A DNA stretch of 64,000 nt. Origin: Arachnopeziza araneosa (Eukaryota > Ascomycota > Leotiomycetes > Helotiales > Arachnopezizaceae). Where the stretch lies: the NCBI GenBank assembly GCA_003988855.1, contig QYAI01000083.1, forward strand, positions 1-64,000, given 5' to 3'. The first letter of the stretch is position 1. The number at the start of each line of letters is the position of its first letter. Shown in pieces: positions 1 through 10,900 of the stretch. The notes beneath the pieces are model-generated. The model did not search any database, was not told the DNA's origin, and was given only the letters and a program-made list of their open reading frames with translations. The position numbers and the translations under genes are program-made.

Positions 1-1545
1 ACACAAACTACACATGCGTGGTGCACGTGTTGCTACAGGAGGCTCGATTTGCTCAGGTGCCTCGATTTCTTGCTCTACCTCAGTTATTTGGCCTCTCTGG
101 GCCTCCTGAACCTCTCCAGCACGTAGAACACCTCCTTTGCCTACATAAGACCTCTTCTTTTGCCTCTTCTTTTGTACTCTCTTATTAGCAGCCTGTGCCT
201 TGTGCCACTCAGCCTTAAAGATTGTTGAGTTGTGCATAGCTGTTTTGCAGCTTTTAATAACCTGATTTAAAGCTTGAATAAGAGGACTAGGAGGACTCTC
301 CGCACGATACCGAATAAGAGTCTGAAGAGACTTGCTTTGAAGCTCTAATTCGGCTATATTATGTGGTGTTTCTGGAATCCAAGAGCTAGAGGTAGCTGTG
401 GTAGGCCGAGGAGGAGAGGGTGTCTGTAGCTGAACATGCAAACGTGCTAGAACTTCGTCTGGATTAAAAGGAACTAGGCCAGTTGCTCTAAATCCACTCT
501 GAATTGTACTTGGACTATATGTAGCTGTACGAGCCTGCATATATAGCTCTAAGAAGTCGTCCTTGTCTATATGGTTTATTCCGACTCGCATTTGCTCCTG
601 TACAACAGACCCGTACGAGCGTTTCAAGACCGAAAAGCAAGACACATCAAGAGGTTGCAATATATGAGAAGAGTGAGGAGGCATGCACAGTACAATAATT
701 GCTTGCTGTACGCAATACTGGTCGAATTCAGCCGTAACGTGGCTTCCGTGGCCATCCAGAATTAAGAGCCTATATCTTCCAACTATCTGGTTTTGCGTGC
801 TAGGTCCAAAGAGACTCTTAAGCCAGATAAGGCCTAATTCGTCTGTTGTCCATCCGTTCTCACTAACTCCAACAAGCCAATCAGGTGGCAGGTTCTTATA
901 CCAGCTGCTCTGGTGCATCTGGCCTTTGAATATAATCATTGGAGGAAGAATATGCCCCGTAGACCGAACTGCCTCAATAACTGTAACCCACTCTCTGTTT
1001 CCAGGCTGAACTGTAGATATAACTCCCATCTGAAACCCAGTCTCATCAAAGTTGTATATATCCTCTTCTGCAATCCCATACTTTGCAATTGTGTTCTGTA
1101 CAAGCCGAAACCAAGCTCGCATAACCTCAGGATCTTCAGATTTAGCTCTCTGGTAGTCGTACTTTCGATTATATCGTGATTTGAGCTCTGGGCGTCGCTT
1201 TATAAAGCGAGAGACCCATAGCTGACCTATTTGAAGCTGCACGCTAGCTGAGTTCTGAACGCGTTCTGCAAGCAATAACTTGGCTATCTGTCGGACTAAG
1301 ACTTGTGTAGGAGGTATGCCACGTGTATCAAGGTCTATAATCCACTCTACGAGCGCGTTCTCTTCTGTCAGACTAAGTTTTCGTTGTGGAGAAGTAAAAT
1401 CAGCTCGAGAGGGTGTTCCTAGGTGTCTTCGATTAAGGGTCGTCTGAGGAACATTGTACACGCGTGCAGCGGCTGATAAACTTCGAATTTGGCCTGATTG
1501 ATAGGCATTAAGAGCTAGTGCAATTCGGCCCTCAGTTTGAGCCAT
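1..1545 (-). CDS. Fot1/pogo-type DDE transposase, partial (C-terminus beyond the left edge)
   Basis: The frame is open without a stop from the ATG at 1545 to the window edge (515 residues). The start MAQTEGRIA leads into a helix-turn-helix region (about residues 5-45), followed by a CENP-B-type second DNA-binding region. The catalytic core shows FDETGF (D167), LILDGHGSH (D264) and LQPLDVSCF (D300). The last two aspartates are separated by 35 residues, the DD35D spacing of Fot1/pogo elements. The tail is basic (KKRQKKR), as in this family. Such enzymes cut and paste a Tc1/mariner-superfamily element at TA sites. No frameshift, stop or mutational decay is visible, so the copy looks recent or active. 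Full-length relatives are about 500-550 residues, so little is missing. The stop codon and second terminal repeat lie outside the window. Confidence 0.93.
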   Translation of the reverse strand, partial: MAQTEGRIALALNAYQSGQIRSLSAAARVYNVPQTTLNRRHLGTPSRADFTSPQRKLSLTEENALVEWIIDLDTRGIPPTQVLVRQIAKLLLAERVQNSASVQLQIGQLWVSRFIKRRPELKSRYNRKYDYQRAKSEDPEVMRAWFRLVQNTIAKYGIAEEDIYNFDETGFQMGVISTVQPGNREWVTVIEAVRSTGHILPPMIIFKGQMHQSSWYKNLPPDWLVGVSENGWTTDELGLIWLKSLFGPSTQNQIVGRYRLLILDGHGSHVTAEFDQYCVQQAIIVLCMPPHSSHILQPLDVSCFSVLKRSYGSVVQEQMRVGINHIDKDDFLELYMQARTATYSPSTIQSGFRATGLVPFNPDEVLARLHVQLQTPSPPRPTTATSSSWIPETPHNIAELELQSKSLQTLIRYRAESPPSPLIQALNQVIKSCKTAMHNSTIFKAEWHKAQAANKRVQKKRQKKRSYVGKGGVLRAGEVQEAQRGQITEVEQEIEAPEQIEPPVATRAPRMCSLC

Positions 1546-1665
1546 TTGGAGCTATAGTTGTGGAGCAATTCGTGTTTGAATTCAAGAGTGAGGGGTGGTG
1601 GCAGGGATTCCAAGTCGCGTAGTGATATAAGTCGCTTACTGATAAACTACGTTAACTTATTAATA
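1..1665 (-). mobile_element. Fot1/Flipper-like DNA transposon, 5' portion
   Basis: The element contains the transposase, a short leader (1546-1610) and a probable terminal region near 1612-1665. Read inward from the right, this region begins close to a TTAATAAG sequence and continues through AGTTAACGTAGTTTATCAG and AAGCGACTTATATCAC. Fot1-type elements end in terminal inverted repeats of some tens of bases flanked by a TA duplication. The exact boundary is a guess because the other inverted repeat is not in the window. Confidence 0.5.
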
Positions 1666-2960
1666 GCCGGTCTAGCTCCGCCTATTGCCCAACGATAGTA
1701 ATTCACAACGCTGCATTTTATTATAAAGGTAGGTATTCTCTGTAGCTTTATGGTGAGTCAGATATCAAATTTTATATGTTTCCGATTAACGTTAAAGTCT
1801 TCGAAGTTTCCGTTCATAGCGCCATGGTCACATGACCAGGCCTGCAACGACTCAACACCTCCACGCGGTGCAGGCCGGAAATGCAGGCTTTGAGGAGACC
1901 TAGCAGCTAAGATTGAGTCACGGATCGATGGCAATAGGGCCCTTTACCTACTACCTCGCACGCCTATCGAATCTGCCACGCACGAGCTGCCCTTAGGGGC
2001 TCGAAGTGACGAAGAATTACGGCGGATACACACGACTGTATATCAATTTAAAATACACATTCAAACTAAGAGGATTGCTAGTTTAAGGGTCGACACGCTT
2101 CGCGCACTTCCGGCAATAGAGACAGTATATTAGAAAGGCCCTCGGAGATCACATACGAGGAGGTATTTTGCTCGCTATGATTTCCTTCGATAGCTACATA
2201 TACAAGGAGACGCAGAGGATCAGAGAGCCTCGATTCCTAGGCGGATGCTTCCTTAGAATAAATAATTGTATCGAATAACTCTCTGCTCTGCATGCCTTAG
2301 TCGGAGCAAGGTTAAGGATGTACAGGAGGATGAAGGAGAATCGAGTGCAATAGCGGATACTTGGAGGACGGTTCCCTTGAATGGGTATGTGCGGGGTTAA
2401 AATATATAGAGTCAATTGAGGTGCTGTGGCAGCGCAATCATCGCAAAGGAGGGTTCTGAGGTTTCTCTCGCTCTTTGCAAAGAACAAAACGACTGAATAA
2501 TAGGGAGGCGAAGAAGCAAGGACGCCTTTTGTTCTCCTGAGGTAGAGCGAGTACAACCTATTCCGCAATTTAGAACTACGTGGAATTGCCTATACCTTAG
2601 TTGTATATAGTGAGTCTACATGGCGCTGTATAGCAGCTAAAAAGACTATGGAATCCATCATCATGGTCACATGACCATGCCTACCCTTTATATATTCTTC
2701 TTAATTTTATACCATTATTTGCTTGACATCGAGTTTGTAATTATAACGCTTTATTTGATGTAAACTAAATATTATCTCTGATGCACGGATACGAAAGGAG
2801 CTGAACTGCGAGATATACTCACTGTTTTGACTTATCTAAACTTGGATAACTGTATTCGTGCTATGAACTTTTCTAGTATCCCTCGTCTATGCTAAGCAAC
2901 AGACATGCGAGGCTTCAGCAGCTACCGAGTGCTACGGTGATGAGAGAACTGAACAGATGG
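1666..2960. other. Gene-free, degenerate AT-rich interval with a duplicated 20-mer
   Basis: No supported gene. Reading frames here lack recognisable protein character and the sequence looks like decayed repeat material. Two copies of a 20-mer containing GGTCACATGACC lie at 1824-1843 and 2663-2682, in the same orientation and differing at one base. The interval between the transposon and the amidohydrolase gene is probably an old insertion site. Confidence 0.5.
1824..2682. repeat. Direct repeat pair (20 bp, 839 bp apart) around an inverted GGTCA-CA-TGACC core
   Basis: The copies at 1824-1843 and 2663-2682 share ATGGTCACATGACCA, then one mismatch, then GCCT. Each copy is itself a near-palindrome (TGGTCA-CA-TGACCA). 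They could be ends of a degenerate element or two binding sites. No target-site duplication was recognised. Confidence 0.4.
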
Positions 2961-4241
2961 TCATGTCAGAAAACTTAGTGCAGCAAGACTCAGTGCCTGT
3001 ATGCCCGAACTCATAGTAGGCTGAATGACTGGACCAAATTTCGATGAGTGATTTCGAGGAATCAGTTCGAGAAGGTCATTTTTCTCAGCATCATCCCACT
3101 TATCAGCATCGGTCCCTCCCCAAAACCAAAAAGCATAGGGAGTCTTATTAGGTCGGGCCAGATTAGAAACGTCCTCACTCCCAGCAAGCTTCTCTATGAC
3201 TTCGACTCTAGCCTTTCCAAAAAAGTCTATAAAAGACTCCCTAAGCAAGTCTGCTAAGTGTTCATCGTTCTCCGTTAATGGAAACTGAGTAGTTGGTATA
3301 ATATCTGGCTCTCGCGGTGCTCCGGCCGACGCACACTCGGCACGAATAATATCTTTTATCGCTTTTAACACAGTTTCTCGTGTTTTAGAATTGTAAGTGC
3401 GGACATTGATCTTTAACTCGGCTGAATCTGGAATACTGTTCTCTCCACTTCCAGCATGGATACTGCCGCAAGTAACTACAGCCGTGTCTAAAGGTGCGAC
3501 TATACGGCTAACAATGCTTTGCAGCCTCACGATAATATAACTTGATATCAAGATTGGGTCGATACAGAATTGGGGTTGGCTACCATGACCACCGCGACCG
3601 TAGATTGTGACGACGAAAGAATCAGCAGTGGCCATAAATACACCAGGTCGAATTGCAACGTTGCCTGTGCGTCTATAATCAACATGCTGGCCAAGTATGA
3701 TGTCAGGAACCGGAACGAGCTTGTACAGGCCTCCATCTATCATAGACTGGGCCCCCGCGCCTGACTCCTCGTTCGGTTGGAAAAGACAAATAAGCGTGCC
3801 AGACCATTCAGCTTGAGCATTCTTGAGCAATGAAGCTACAGCCATCATGCAAGAGGTATTCATATCGTGGCCGCAGGCGTGCATCACTGGAACCGTCTCG
3901 CCAGCTTCGTTCTTCTGTTCTACGTGACTTGCATACGAGAGTTCTGTCTCCTCCTTGATAGGGAGCGCGTCCATGTCAGCTCTTAGAAGGACAACACGGC
4001 CAGGCCCATTCTCTAGGATGCCCGCAAGTCCGTATCCACCGATCCGTGTGTGTACATCAAACCCTAGAGATTTGAGATGCTCTTCTGCAATCGAAGCCGT
4101 CCTGCACTCCTGTTTTCCAAGCTCGGGATTCTTGTGTATATCTCTGTATTGCTCTTCAAACGGTGTAACATCGGGCATATATCTGTGGACAATGTGTTTA
4201 GGGTCATTTGTTCGTATCTCGCACATCTTCGGAAGCTGCAT
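2961..4241 (-). CDS. M20D-family metallo-amidohydrolase (N-acyl amino acid / hippurate hydrolase type)
   Basis: An intronless 426-residue protein of the M20D peptidase/amidohydrolase family, the group that includes hippurate hydrolases and IAA-amino acid hydrolases. These remove an acyl group from N-acyl amino acids with a binuclear metal centre. Expected ligands are visible: HACGHD (C123, H125), NEES (E158, E159), GQHV (H186) and a late NHSSKF (H398). The dimerisation-domain hallmark GRGGHGSQP is also present. Length is normal for the family. No signal peptide is seen, so it is probably cytosolic. The ATG at 4241 has a purine at -3; an alternative ATG five codons on is possible. The substrate cannot be told from the sequence. 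The gene sits between transposon debris and a 2 kb gene-free stretch. Confidence 0.93.
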   Translation of the reverse strand: MQLPKMCEIRTNDPKHIVHRYMPDVTPFEEQYRDIHKNPELGKQECRTASIAEEHLKSLGFDVHTRIGGYGLAGILENGPGRVVLLRADMDALPIKEETELSYASHVEQKNEAGETVPVMHACGHDMNTSCMMAVASLLKNAQAEWSGTLICLFQPNEESGAGAQSMIDGGLYKLVPVPDIILGQHVDYRRTGNVAIRPGVFMATADSFVVTIYGRGGHGSQPQFCIDPILISSYIIVRLQSIVSRIVAPLDTAVVTCGSIHAGSGENSIPDSAELKINVRTYNSKTRETVLKAIKDIIRAECASAGAPREPDIIPTTQFPLTENDEHLADLLRESFIDFFGKARVEVIEKLAGSEDVSNLARPNKTPYAFWFWGGTDADKWDDAEKNDLLELIPRNHSSKFGPVIQPTMSSGIQALSLAALSFLT

Positions 4242-6220
4242 TTCAAGTAGAGAGGAGGTAGTAAGATTATTTAATAGGAGATTGGGAGAAGCCGATGGGT
4301 TGGATTGACGGCTTTCAGGCGGTGTGGCCGCCGTGCATGAACGGTAACAAGGTTGAGAGAGAGAAAGCTGATAATGATGATGATCTCTATTAGCCTTTTA
4401 GCTGCCTAAGGGCGCCTTGTCGACGTACTATACTACACTAGGACTAGTCTATAAGGTACCGAATAAGTAAGCACTGCTCTAGATTAAGAAAAGCAATTTA
4501 AAGCAATAAAAATCTAATAAAAGAAATCTGTAAAATATAGCTTAAAACTCTAAAAATCTTGTATTTCATCCATTTTGTTTTTGACAGATGTGTGTATTGT
4601 GATGAGCAGAATGTCACGTGTTGCAAATGTCATGTGTAGACGGCACGGGCGAACAGAACCTCATTTCCGAAGTGTGGAGAATAAGGGGTACATTCAGAGT
4701 CTATTCGGACTAGGAGCGGAGAGAAGTCTGCTGTACATAATGCACACCATGAACCGAATATACTCAGACTATCAACGCACTCCCATATGCCTCTTGACTA
4801 GCCATATTCGTGTTCGTGCCGTTACATGTATAATGTTGTATTAAATAAGGAGTGAAGACTGCCTCGGATCTAGTCTATAATGGAGCCAGTACAGTAGAGC
4901 AATTCTAGGCGAACACCAAGCTTGACTCGTGTCTGCGGAGGCGATCCTGGAAATAACTCCTTCCGAGCTATACCCAACGGCCAGATGGCCGAGATGGCCA
5001 GAAGGCTTGCGACAAGTCAGGTTGCCGAATGGACTATTCCATTAATCTCCTCGAGAAGTCAAAGGGTCGCCGACTGCACCTGGCATCAAAGGCCGAGTAG
5101 GATGAAAAGGTGCTTCCATGACGCTTACTTTTCTCACGGCATCCTTGTTTGGGAATGGATGGCAACAAGACTGACTTGGAGCTTTTGCCATCAGGTCATG
5201 CTTGCACGACGAGGAGAGGGAAAAGCTGCATATGGCGCTATGGGGTACATTGTACCTGCTTCGACAAGTAAATATACTTCGTTGGGTCGGTAGATGTGTC
5301 GGACGTGCGAGCCTGGAGTTGGATGGCTTGAAGTCAATGGAGAAGGCTTCCTGATAGAAAAAGCGCTTGCTCAATGGGGGACAGCGTTGGTGACGACGGA
5401 CAATTGGGATTCTAGGGGACTTTCCTTCGATCTTCCGCTTCGCCCAATCACCTCCCTTTCGCCCTCCGCCTCCGGTGAACAGTCCCACCCTCACAGAGCC
5501 AAAAAGGGTGCCAGGTGCAGCCAAGTTTGTGGTGAGCATGTCTTTGATTATGAAATCGACAGCGTTTATACCCTGCAAGACTAACCTTTCTGCTTTCAGG
5601 CGTGCCCGCTGTCAGGCTAGAAGGGAGGTAGCGAGAAGGCTGAGACGGTGGTTGTAGGGAGCGGAGACACTGGCCGGCGACAAAATGAAGTTGACGAAGG
5701 CGCTGGAAGCTGAACATCTAGAAGGGAGCTAGGGGGAGAAGTGAGGAATGCTAGGAGAACGCTTCCCCATCATACACGGATTGCCTAATCCGTACTTCCA
5801 AACCGTGCCCTTGCAGCGTTGCGTTATCGGTCTTCAGCCTTCGTGGCGTTGGACTAAGACGACATGATCTCTGATCTCTGATCGCTTGACCTCCTCCTGG
5901 CGGCATAACTCCTTCCCGGACGTTATTGAGTTGGGCTGAAGATAGTTGCCTCTTCTGAACAATTGCTCTTCGCTTGTAGCAATTGGCTCTTCGAGTCCGC
6001 TCTCTCAGCTTACATGTCCCTGTTCTTACGAAACCTACGACTTGATGCGAAACGAGAATTTGCTCAACTATTGATCCAAATCTCCAAGGCATGAGGCATC
6101 AGTGACCTGCAATAGACTTCACCTTTTCATCTACCATTTTCTTGCGACTCTGGCCTTGCTGTCCCCCAAGAAGTAGATTACGGATTGTCCAACGGCCTCG
6201 CGCTGGACCGAAAGCCATTG
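4242..6220. other. Gene-poor interval; upstream region of the amidohydrolase and of the RING-LON gene
   Basis: No convincing coding gene. 4440-4570 is strongly A+T-rich. Short frames at 4575-4844, 4922-5293 and 5042-5578 (-) have no family resemblance. The only strong signal is an intron-like segment on the + strand at 5532-5599. The part nearest 6221 is presumably the promoter and leader of the RING-LON gene. Confidence 0.5.
5532..5599 (+). other. Intron-like segment (GTGAGC ... GACTAAC ... TTTCAG) outside any recognised CDS
   Basis: A 68-nt stretch begins GTGAGC, has GACTAAC 14 nt before its 3' end, and closes CTGCTTTCAG. This is the arrangement of nearly every real intron in this window. 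Flanking sequence does not give a recognisable protein. It may be an intron in a long 5' leader of the downstream RING-LON gene or part of a non-coding transcript. Confidence 0.4.
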
Positions 6221-7978
6221 ATGTCCTCGATACCCCTCAGCGACACTTCTCTCCCAATCCGAACTTCGATTTCCAAGACTCCCAGCTCTCCGGTTTCAGA
6301 GCCTTCGCAGGATGAGGAACCGCTCGAAGCCTCTCGAGATGCGCGGCGCATCGTAAGGTTGGCACAATGCCCGCGATGCTCGTATCCCCTCCAAGAACCA
6401 GTCACCCTTCCGTGTGGGAACTCATTGTGCAAAAAATGCATCCCCGAGTTGCACGTCCGACGCAACATATCATACCCTGCCACACCAAACAGAATACAAG
6501 GCTTCTCATGTCCGTTTCCAGGTTGCGCGCTGGACCATGCGATTGGAGACTGCAGTGTCAATGTAGTTCTGAACAAGATAATGGGTCTGGTGATGAATGA
6601 AGTTGAAAACTACCGGAATACAGACAAGGCAATGAGTGTTCTACTGCAATTGGAGGAGAGAGATAAAGTTTTACAAGCTGCCATACCTTCTCTGAGAGGC
6701 CGTGAAGGTAGAACTCGGGTTCTTTCCGGCGGACGTCTTGTTGCAACCTATACAATGATGGAAATGGGAGAGCTGGCCTACGACTCCGATGTAAAGTATA
6801 CAACTATACCCGGAGGTGGTGCGGACGCACAAATCTTAGATTTGGACTTGGACATGCTGAGTCGACTCAGAAACCTCACACGATCAGAGCTGGACTGTCA
6901 AGTTTGTTATAGTCTTTTCCTCGACCCATTTACAACTACTTGTGGCCATACATTTTGCCGAACATGTTTACACAGAGTATTGGATCACTCAAACTTGTGT
7001 CCCGTTTGTCGACGTATTCAAGCCATACCCCCAGGACTTACTGCTGAACAAGCACCGTCAAATATACTTCTTGCTAAGCTCCTCAAGGGTCTCTGTCCAG
7101 ATGGTCTTGCTGCACGAACAGAACTTGCCAAAACAGAGGAGAAGAGTGGCAGCGCTGATATGGATGTTCCTATCTTCGTGTGTGCTCTCTCTTTCCCCAG
7201 TGTCCCAACATTTCTACATATCTTTGAACCCAGATACCGCCTCATGATCCGAAGAGCGATAGAGAGCGGAGACAGGAAGTTTGGAATGGTCATGCACAAT
7301 CCCTCCCGAGAGCCGCAAGAAGAGTTAGGACCAGTCAACTTCTATCAATACGGAACTCTCCTCCACATTGTCAACATGCATCTCATGCACGATGGCCGAA
7401 GCCTCATTGAAACTATAGGGGTATCGAGGTTTAAAGTCATCAAGAGTGGAATCAAAGACCATTACACAATTGGCAAAATCGAACGATTAGACGATATCAC
7501 CATCGCCGCCGAAGAAGCACTCGAAGCACGCGAAACGGCTCACTCCACACCCACGACGGTCCGTCATCTCTCAGCACAAGACCACTTCGGCGCCCCACCA
7601 CTCCACCTCCCCGCTACTGTCGACTCATCCACTTCCTCCACCCCTCTAGATATCGACACTCTGTCCACACAATCCCTTTTCGATCTCTGTATAAGCTTTG
7701 TTAGGAAAATGCAAGAGAAATCCGCCCCTTGGCTACACACACGCGTTTTCCAAGTCTATGGTGATTGTCCAGACGACCCCGCTGTCTTTCCTTGGTGGTT
7801 TGCTAGCGTGTTACCCACAGCTGATGCTGAGAAGTACCACCTACTTGCAACCAAAAGCGTGAGGGAGCGACTCAAGGTGTGCGCTGGGTGGATTGCGGAT
7901 ATTGAGAGTGCGAACTGGTATGTGCATCTCTCTTCATCCTTGACTCAAACCATTGCGGAGGCAGAAGAAAGGATGTGA
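6221..7978 (+). CDS. crgA: RING-finger plus LON-substrate-binding-domain protein (CrgA / LONRF type)
   Basis: A 585-residue protein starting at the ATG at 6221. The frame is open about 36 nt further up but without an ATG, and the -3 context is weak, so an upstream spliced exon is not excluded. A degenerate zinc-binding motif near residues 50-80 (CPRCSYPL ... CGNSLCKKC) is followed by a canonical C3HC4 RING at about 225-264 (CQVC ... CGHTFCRTC ... CPVC). A LON substrate-binding domain follows (from about 310, LHIFEPRYRLMIRRA). There is no AAA+ or protease domain, so 'ATP-dependent protease', often attached to such fungal proteins, is misleading; an E3 ubiquitin ligase role is more likely. In Mucor, CrgA represses carotenoid and light responses. 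A function here is inferred only from the domains. Confidence 0.9.
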   Translation: MSSIPLSDTSLPIRTSISKTPSSPVSEPSQDEEPLEASRDARRIVRLAQCPRCSYPLQEPVTLPCGNSLCKKCIPELHVRRNISYPATPNRIQGFSCPFPGCALDHAIGDCSVNVVLNKIMGLVMNEVENYRNTDKAMSVLLQLEERDKVLQAAIPSLRGREGRTRVLSGGRLVATYTMMEMGELAYDSDVKYTTIPGGGADAQILDLDLDMLSRLRNLTRSELDCQVCYSLFLDPFTTTCGHTFCRTCLHRVLDHSNLCPVCRRIQAIPPGLTAEQAPSNILLAKLLKGLCPDGLAARTELAKTEEKSGSADMDVPIFVCALSFPSVPTFLHIFEPRYRLMIRRAIESGDRKFGMVMHNPSREPQEELGPVNFYQYGTLLHIVNMHLMHDGRSLIETIGVSRFKVIKSGIKDHYTIGKIERLDDITIAAEEALEARETAHSTPTTVRHLSAQDHFGAPPLHLPATVDSSTSSTPLDIDTLSTQSLFDLCISFVRKMQEKSAPWLHTRVFQVYGDCPDDPAVFPWWFASVLPTADAEKYHLLATKSVRERLKVCAGWIADIESANWYVHLSSSLTQTIAEAEERM

Positions 7979-10900
7979 GGTTTGGAAGCTGATACTTCTG
8001 AATCAGCAATCGGGACTCAAAATGTAATGTCTTGTGACTGGCCGGCTTAAGCTTCTTAGTTATGATGTTAAGTGTGTGGTTTATTTATATGGGACAGATA
8101 AGAATGATGGGTTGGGAGGGGCGAACTTGATTGAGAGGCATGAAGAGAGGCTTGTATGCAAACGCTCGGCGAGCGAAGGAATGTCTAGAATGGATGGTTG
8201 GACAACGATATTGCATCAGCGTGAGTGTTTGGTTGTTATTTATCTATTGGATTTACTGGTTGGCTGTTGGTTAAACAGCTTGACATGTCATTGCATGGTG
8301 TTGTGGTCTGTCTGTATTGATTAAGTTACTTTATGTGAGATGATATGAGATCTGAATGATGAAAATCGACTGCTACCGCTGACAGTCCCGTAATCCCCTC
8401 CCTTCATTTTTAATTAGTCCCACGCAGTATGTGTAGCTGCTGAAGCTTGATACGTAATACATACAAAGTTTCTAGCTATTCGATGCTCATTCATACACTG
8501 AGGATTCTGATTCATCGTTTGCCGGTTTACTCTCATCGCCACAACAAGTAACTTTAAATGAGATATTTCAGTGGCTTTGCACAGAAAGGGTATATATTTT
8601 AAGCTCTTCAAGTTTTGACTACTGGCATGCCAGCGGCTCTTCTCTGCAGAAAACCACGGCCAGATTAACGGCTTAAGAGGAATGCCAAAGATTTGTAAGA
8701 TTGAGCGAATCAGGAGGCGACTGTTGGTAGCATGACAGACAATACCCGCATGAGCAAGGTGGAAAAACCACTGGAGAATACAATAGGTTGGGAGACTGAT
8801 GTCCGTGGTTAGAGACACCAATTTTATTCTCGTTGCTCTCTAAAATACGGTTGAAACCAGCAGGCTTAGAGAACTGTGCGTGTTGAATGCTTCTGCAAGA
8901 ACCCATGCTACTCCCATTTTGCTTCAATCCCTAAGACCTCTTGTTATGGGGACGTTAAAATGGGCTTTGTTGCCAACGTATAGTAGATATTAAGGATGCT
9001 ATTGCAAGATTCACTGATGTGAGAATATTTGAGGTGAGGTAGGAAAAAAATAGCAATGGGAATATGTAAATCCAAGGAGATAATCTAATTGAACTGTTTT
9101 GCGGAGTGTAGGATATTGAAGAAGAGGGAAGGATAATGAGAGCAAACTCTTGATCATTCCAATAGGGATGACAGAATAATTGTACTTGGAAAACGACTAC
9201 GAAGGCACAGTATCCGAGGAACAGAAGAATGTCGTCGGAAATGAAAGTTTCTTCGAGGGCATCTGCAAAAGGAGGCTCCTTTCAGCCTCGTGGCAAATCA
9301 CATGCAAGCGAGACTCGCTTCTAGAAGCAGCATCGAACCATTCAGGCTTGGAAGCCCCTGAGGGAAGTCGAACCACTTCGGATGCGCAGAATTTGCAGCT
9401 GAGGATGGGATGAAAAGCTACGACTTCATCCTAGATCGTAATCGGGTAAACGGAAAGGTGCAGCAACGAGGTCTCCTCTATCTCAGAGTTGGTTGGAGGC
9501 ACAAGAATTATTCTTGGCTTGCCAGGCTGTGTCGTCACCCTGCAGCACCCGTATTTCTGGCCCGCGCTCGGGATGATTCGCGCCGCCGCTGACCACTGAA
9601 CTGTGGGAGTTTTTAGGGGGTAAGAGGCTTGCTTCTGCAAGTGTTGGGTGCTTTGCAGCAGTGCAGTAGGCGCCGATAGAGAAAGATAGGAGCTGCATGG
9701 CGATATCGATGCTTGCACTCACTCTCTCTCGCATGCAGGTGAGGAGGAGTCAGAATGACTCAGACCAGTGTGCTTGTGTACTGATTGGGAAGTGATTGCA
9801 GCCATCCAGGAAGGCCTTGGTACGTATTGCTGTATATAGTCGGCGTTTGCCCGAGGAGGCGAAGGAAGCCTAGAGAAATTCGGGGTCGACGATAGCAAAG
9901 TTTCAGAAGGGCAGGACGCCATAGGGCTCGTCGTCCCCAATGAACCGGGCGGCCTTCTCTTCAGCTAGGCCTTTCGTCCTGTCCGGATGGATTGGATGTC
10001 GAGTCTCCCAAGCAACCAGCAAAGAATGAGCTCGGTGCCACAGACCCCCAGGAGCAGGGTCTAATGGACGGTATCAGCTTGACTCACCCTGGATCTTACC
10101 GGTATTATGTTATATCATGTGCTGTCTGGTCTTATCACGGGTTTCTTTTCTGTTGTGTTGAGTACGACGTGGGATGTTGTTTGCTTCTTGTGGAGTGTTT
10201 CTGCACAAGACTCGATGGCTGCACAGATATTTGTAAGGCGCGCATGCAAAGCTGATCGATCGGATGAGGGTTGGAAGAAATAATACCGTCCACGAACAAG
10301 GGGGCTGTGATCCCAGTCGTAGCGCGTTTGAAGGAGTTGTGTCCCAGCTCTCCGTTTGTTTGTCATGTTTCTTTTGCAACGCAGCATGGAGAGTTGTGTT
10401 GCGGAGGGTGGATAGGGGTCAATCGACCGTCAACAAGAGAAGGTGATTGTTGCTGTTGGGAGAAGATCCTGCACCAGTATTCTGAGGCTGTTCAGGCAGG
10501 TCGGAACGGGCGCGCAGCCATCCCAGCGAGTCCTCCTCTCGTGATACTTTATGTGAAGTCAAGACCTCAAAGGCTTACGGATCCGCCGACGCTGAATGGT
10601 CGGATGTTGTTTTATCTCCAGCCATTGGAGTACGGGGAGAGGCCCAAAAAAAATCATCAACAACCCCCCCCTAGGAGTCTATCCCTATCCATCTTCCGCA
10701 AATACTTAGCCATAACTCGATTTGACCTGCTAAGCGACCCAATCAACGTGGCGCGGCCGCAGAATCGAAGCAGCCATGGCCCGGTCGTGCTTTTCCCGCG
10801 AAAGAATTTCTTCCACAACCCCTTCTACCTCAACTACAACTTCATCACCACTCTTCCGGCGACCGCTTCTATTCTGTAGGAGCATTATCGCGGAACAGTC

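Noticed and set aside
2194..2568. 124-codon minus-strand frame in the degenerate interval
   Set aside because: No recognisable protein character, and it sits in decayed repeat-like sequence.
5042..5578. 178-codon minus-strand frame upstream of the RING-LON gene
   Set aside because: It overlaps a plus-strand intron-like signal and has no recognisable motif. Too weak to call.
6185..6220. Upstream extension of the RING-LON protein
   Set aside because: The frame is open but has no ATG (TTG at 6185). The first ATG is at 6221.
9361..9400. tRNA B-box-like GGTTCGACTTCC on the minus strand, and a similar hit near 60127
   Set aside because: No matching A-box, anticodon arm or acceptor stem at the required spacing. 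No tRNA gene was found in the window.
10271..10879. 202-codon plus-strand frame before eIF4G
   Set aside because: No ATG at its start, no family resemblance and composition unlike the real genes. More likely leader or promoter sequence.
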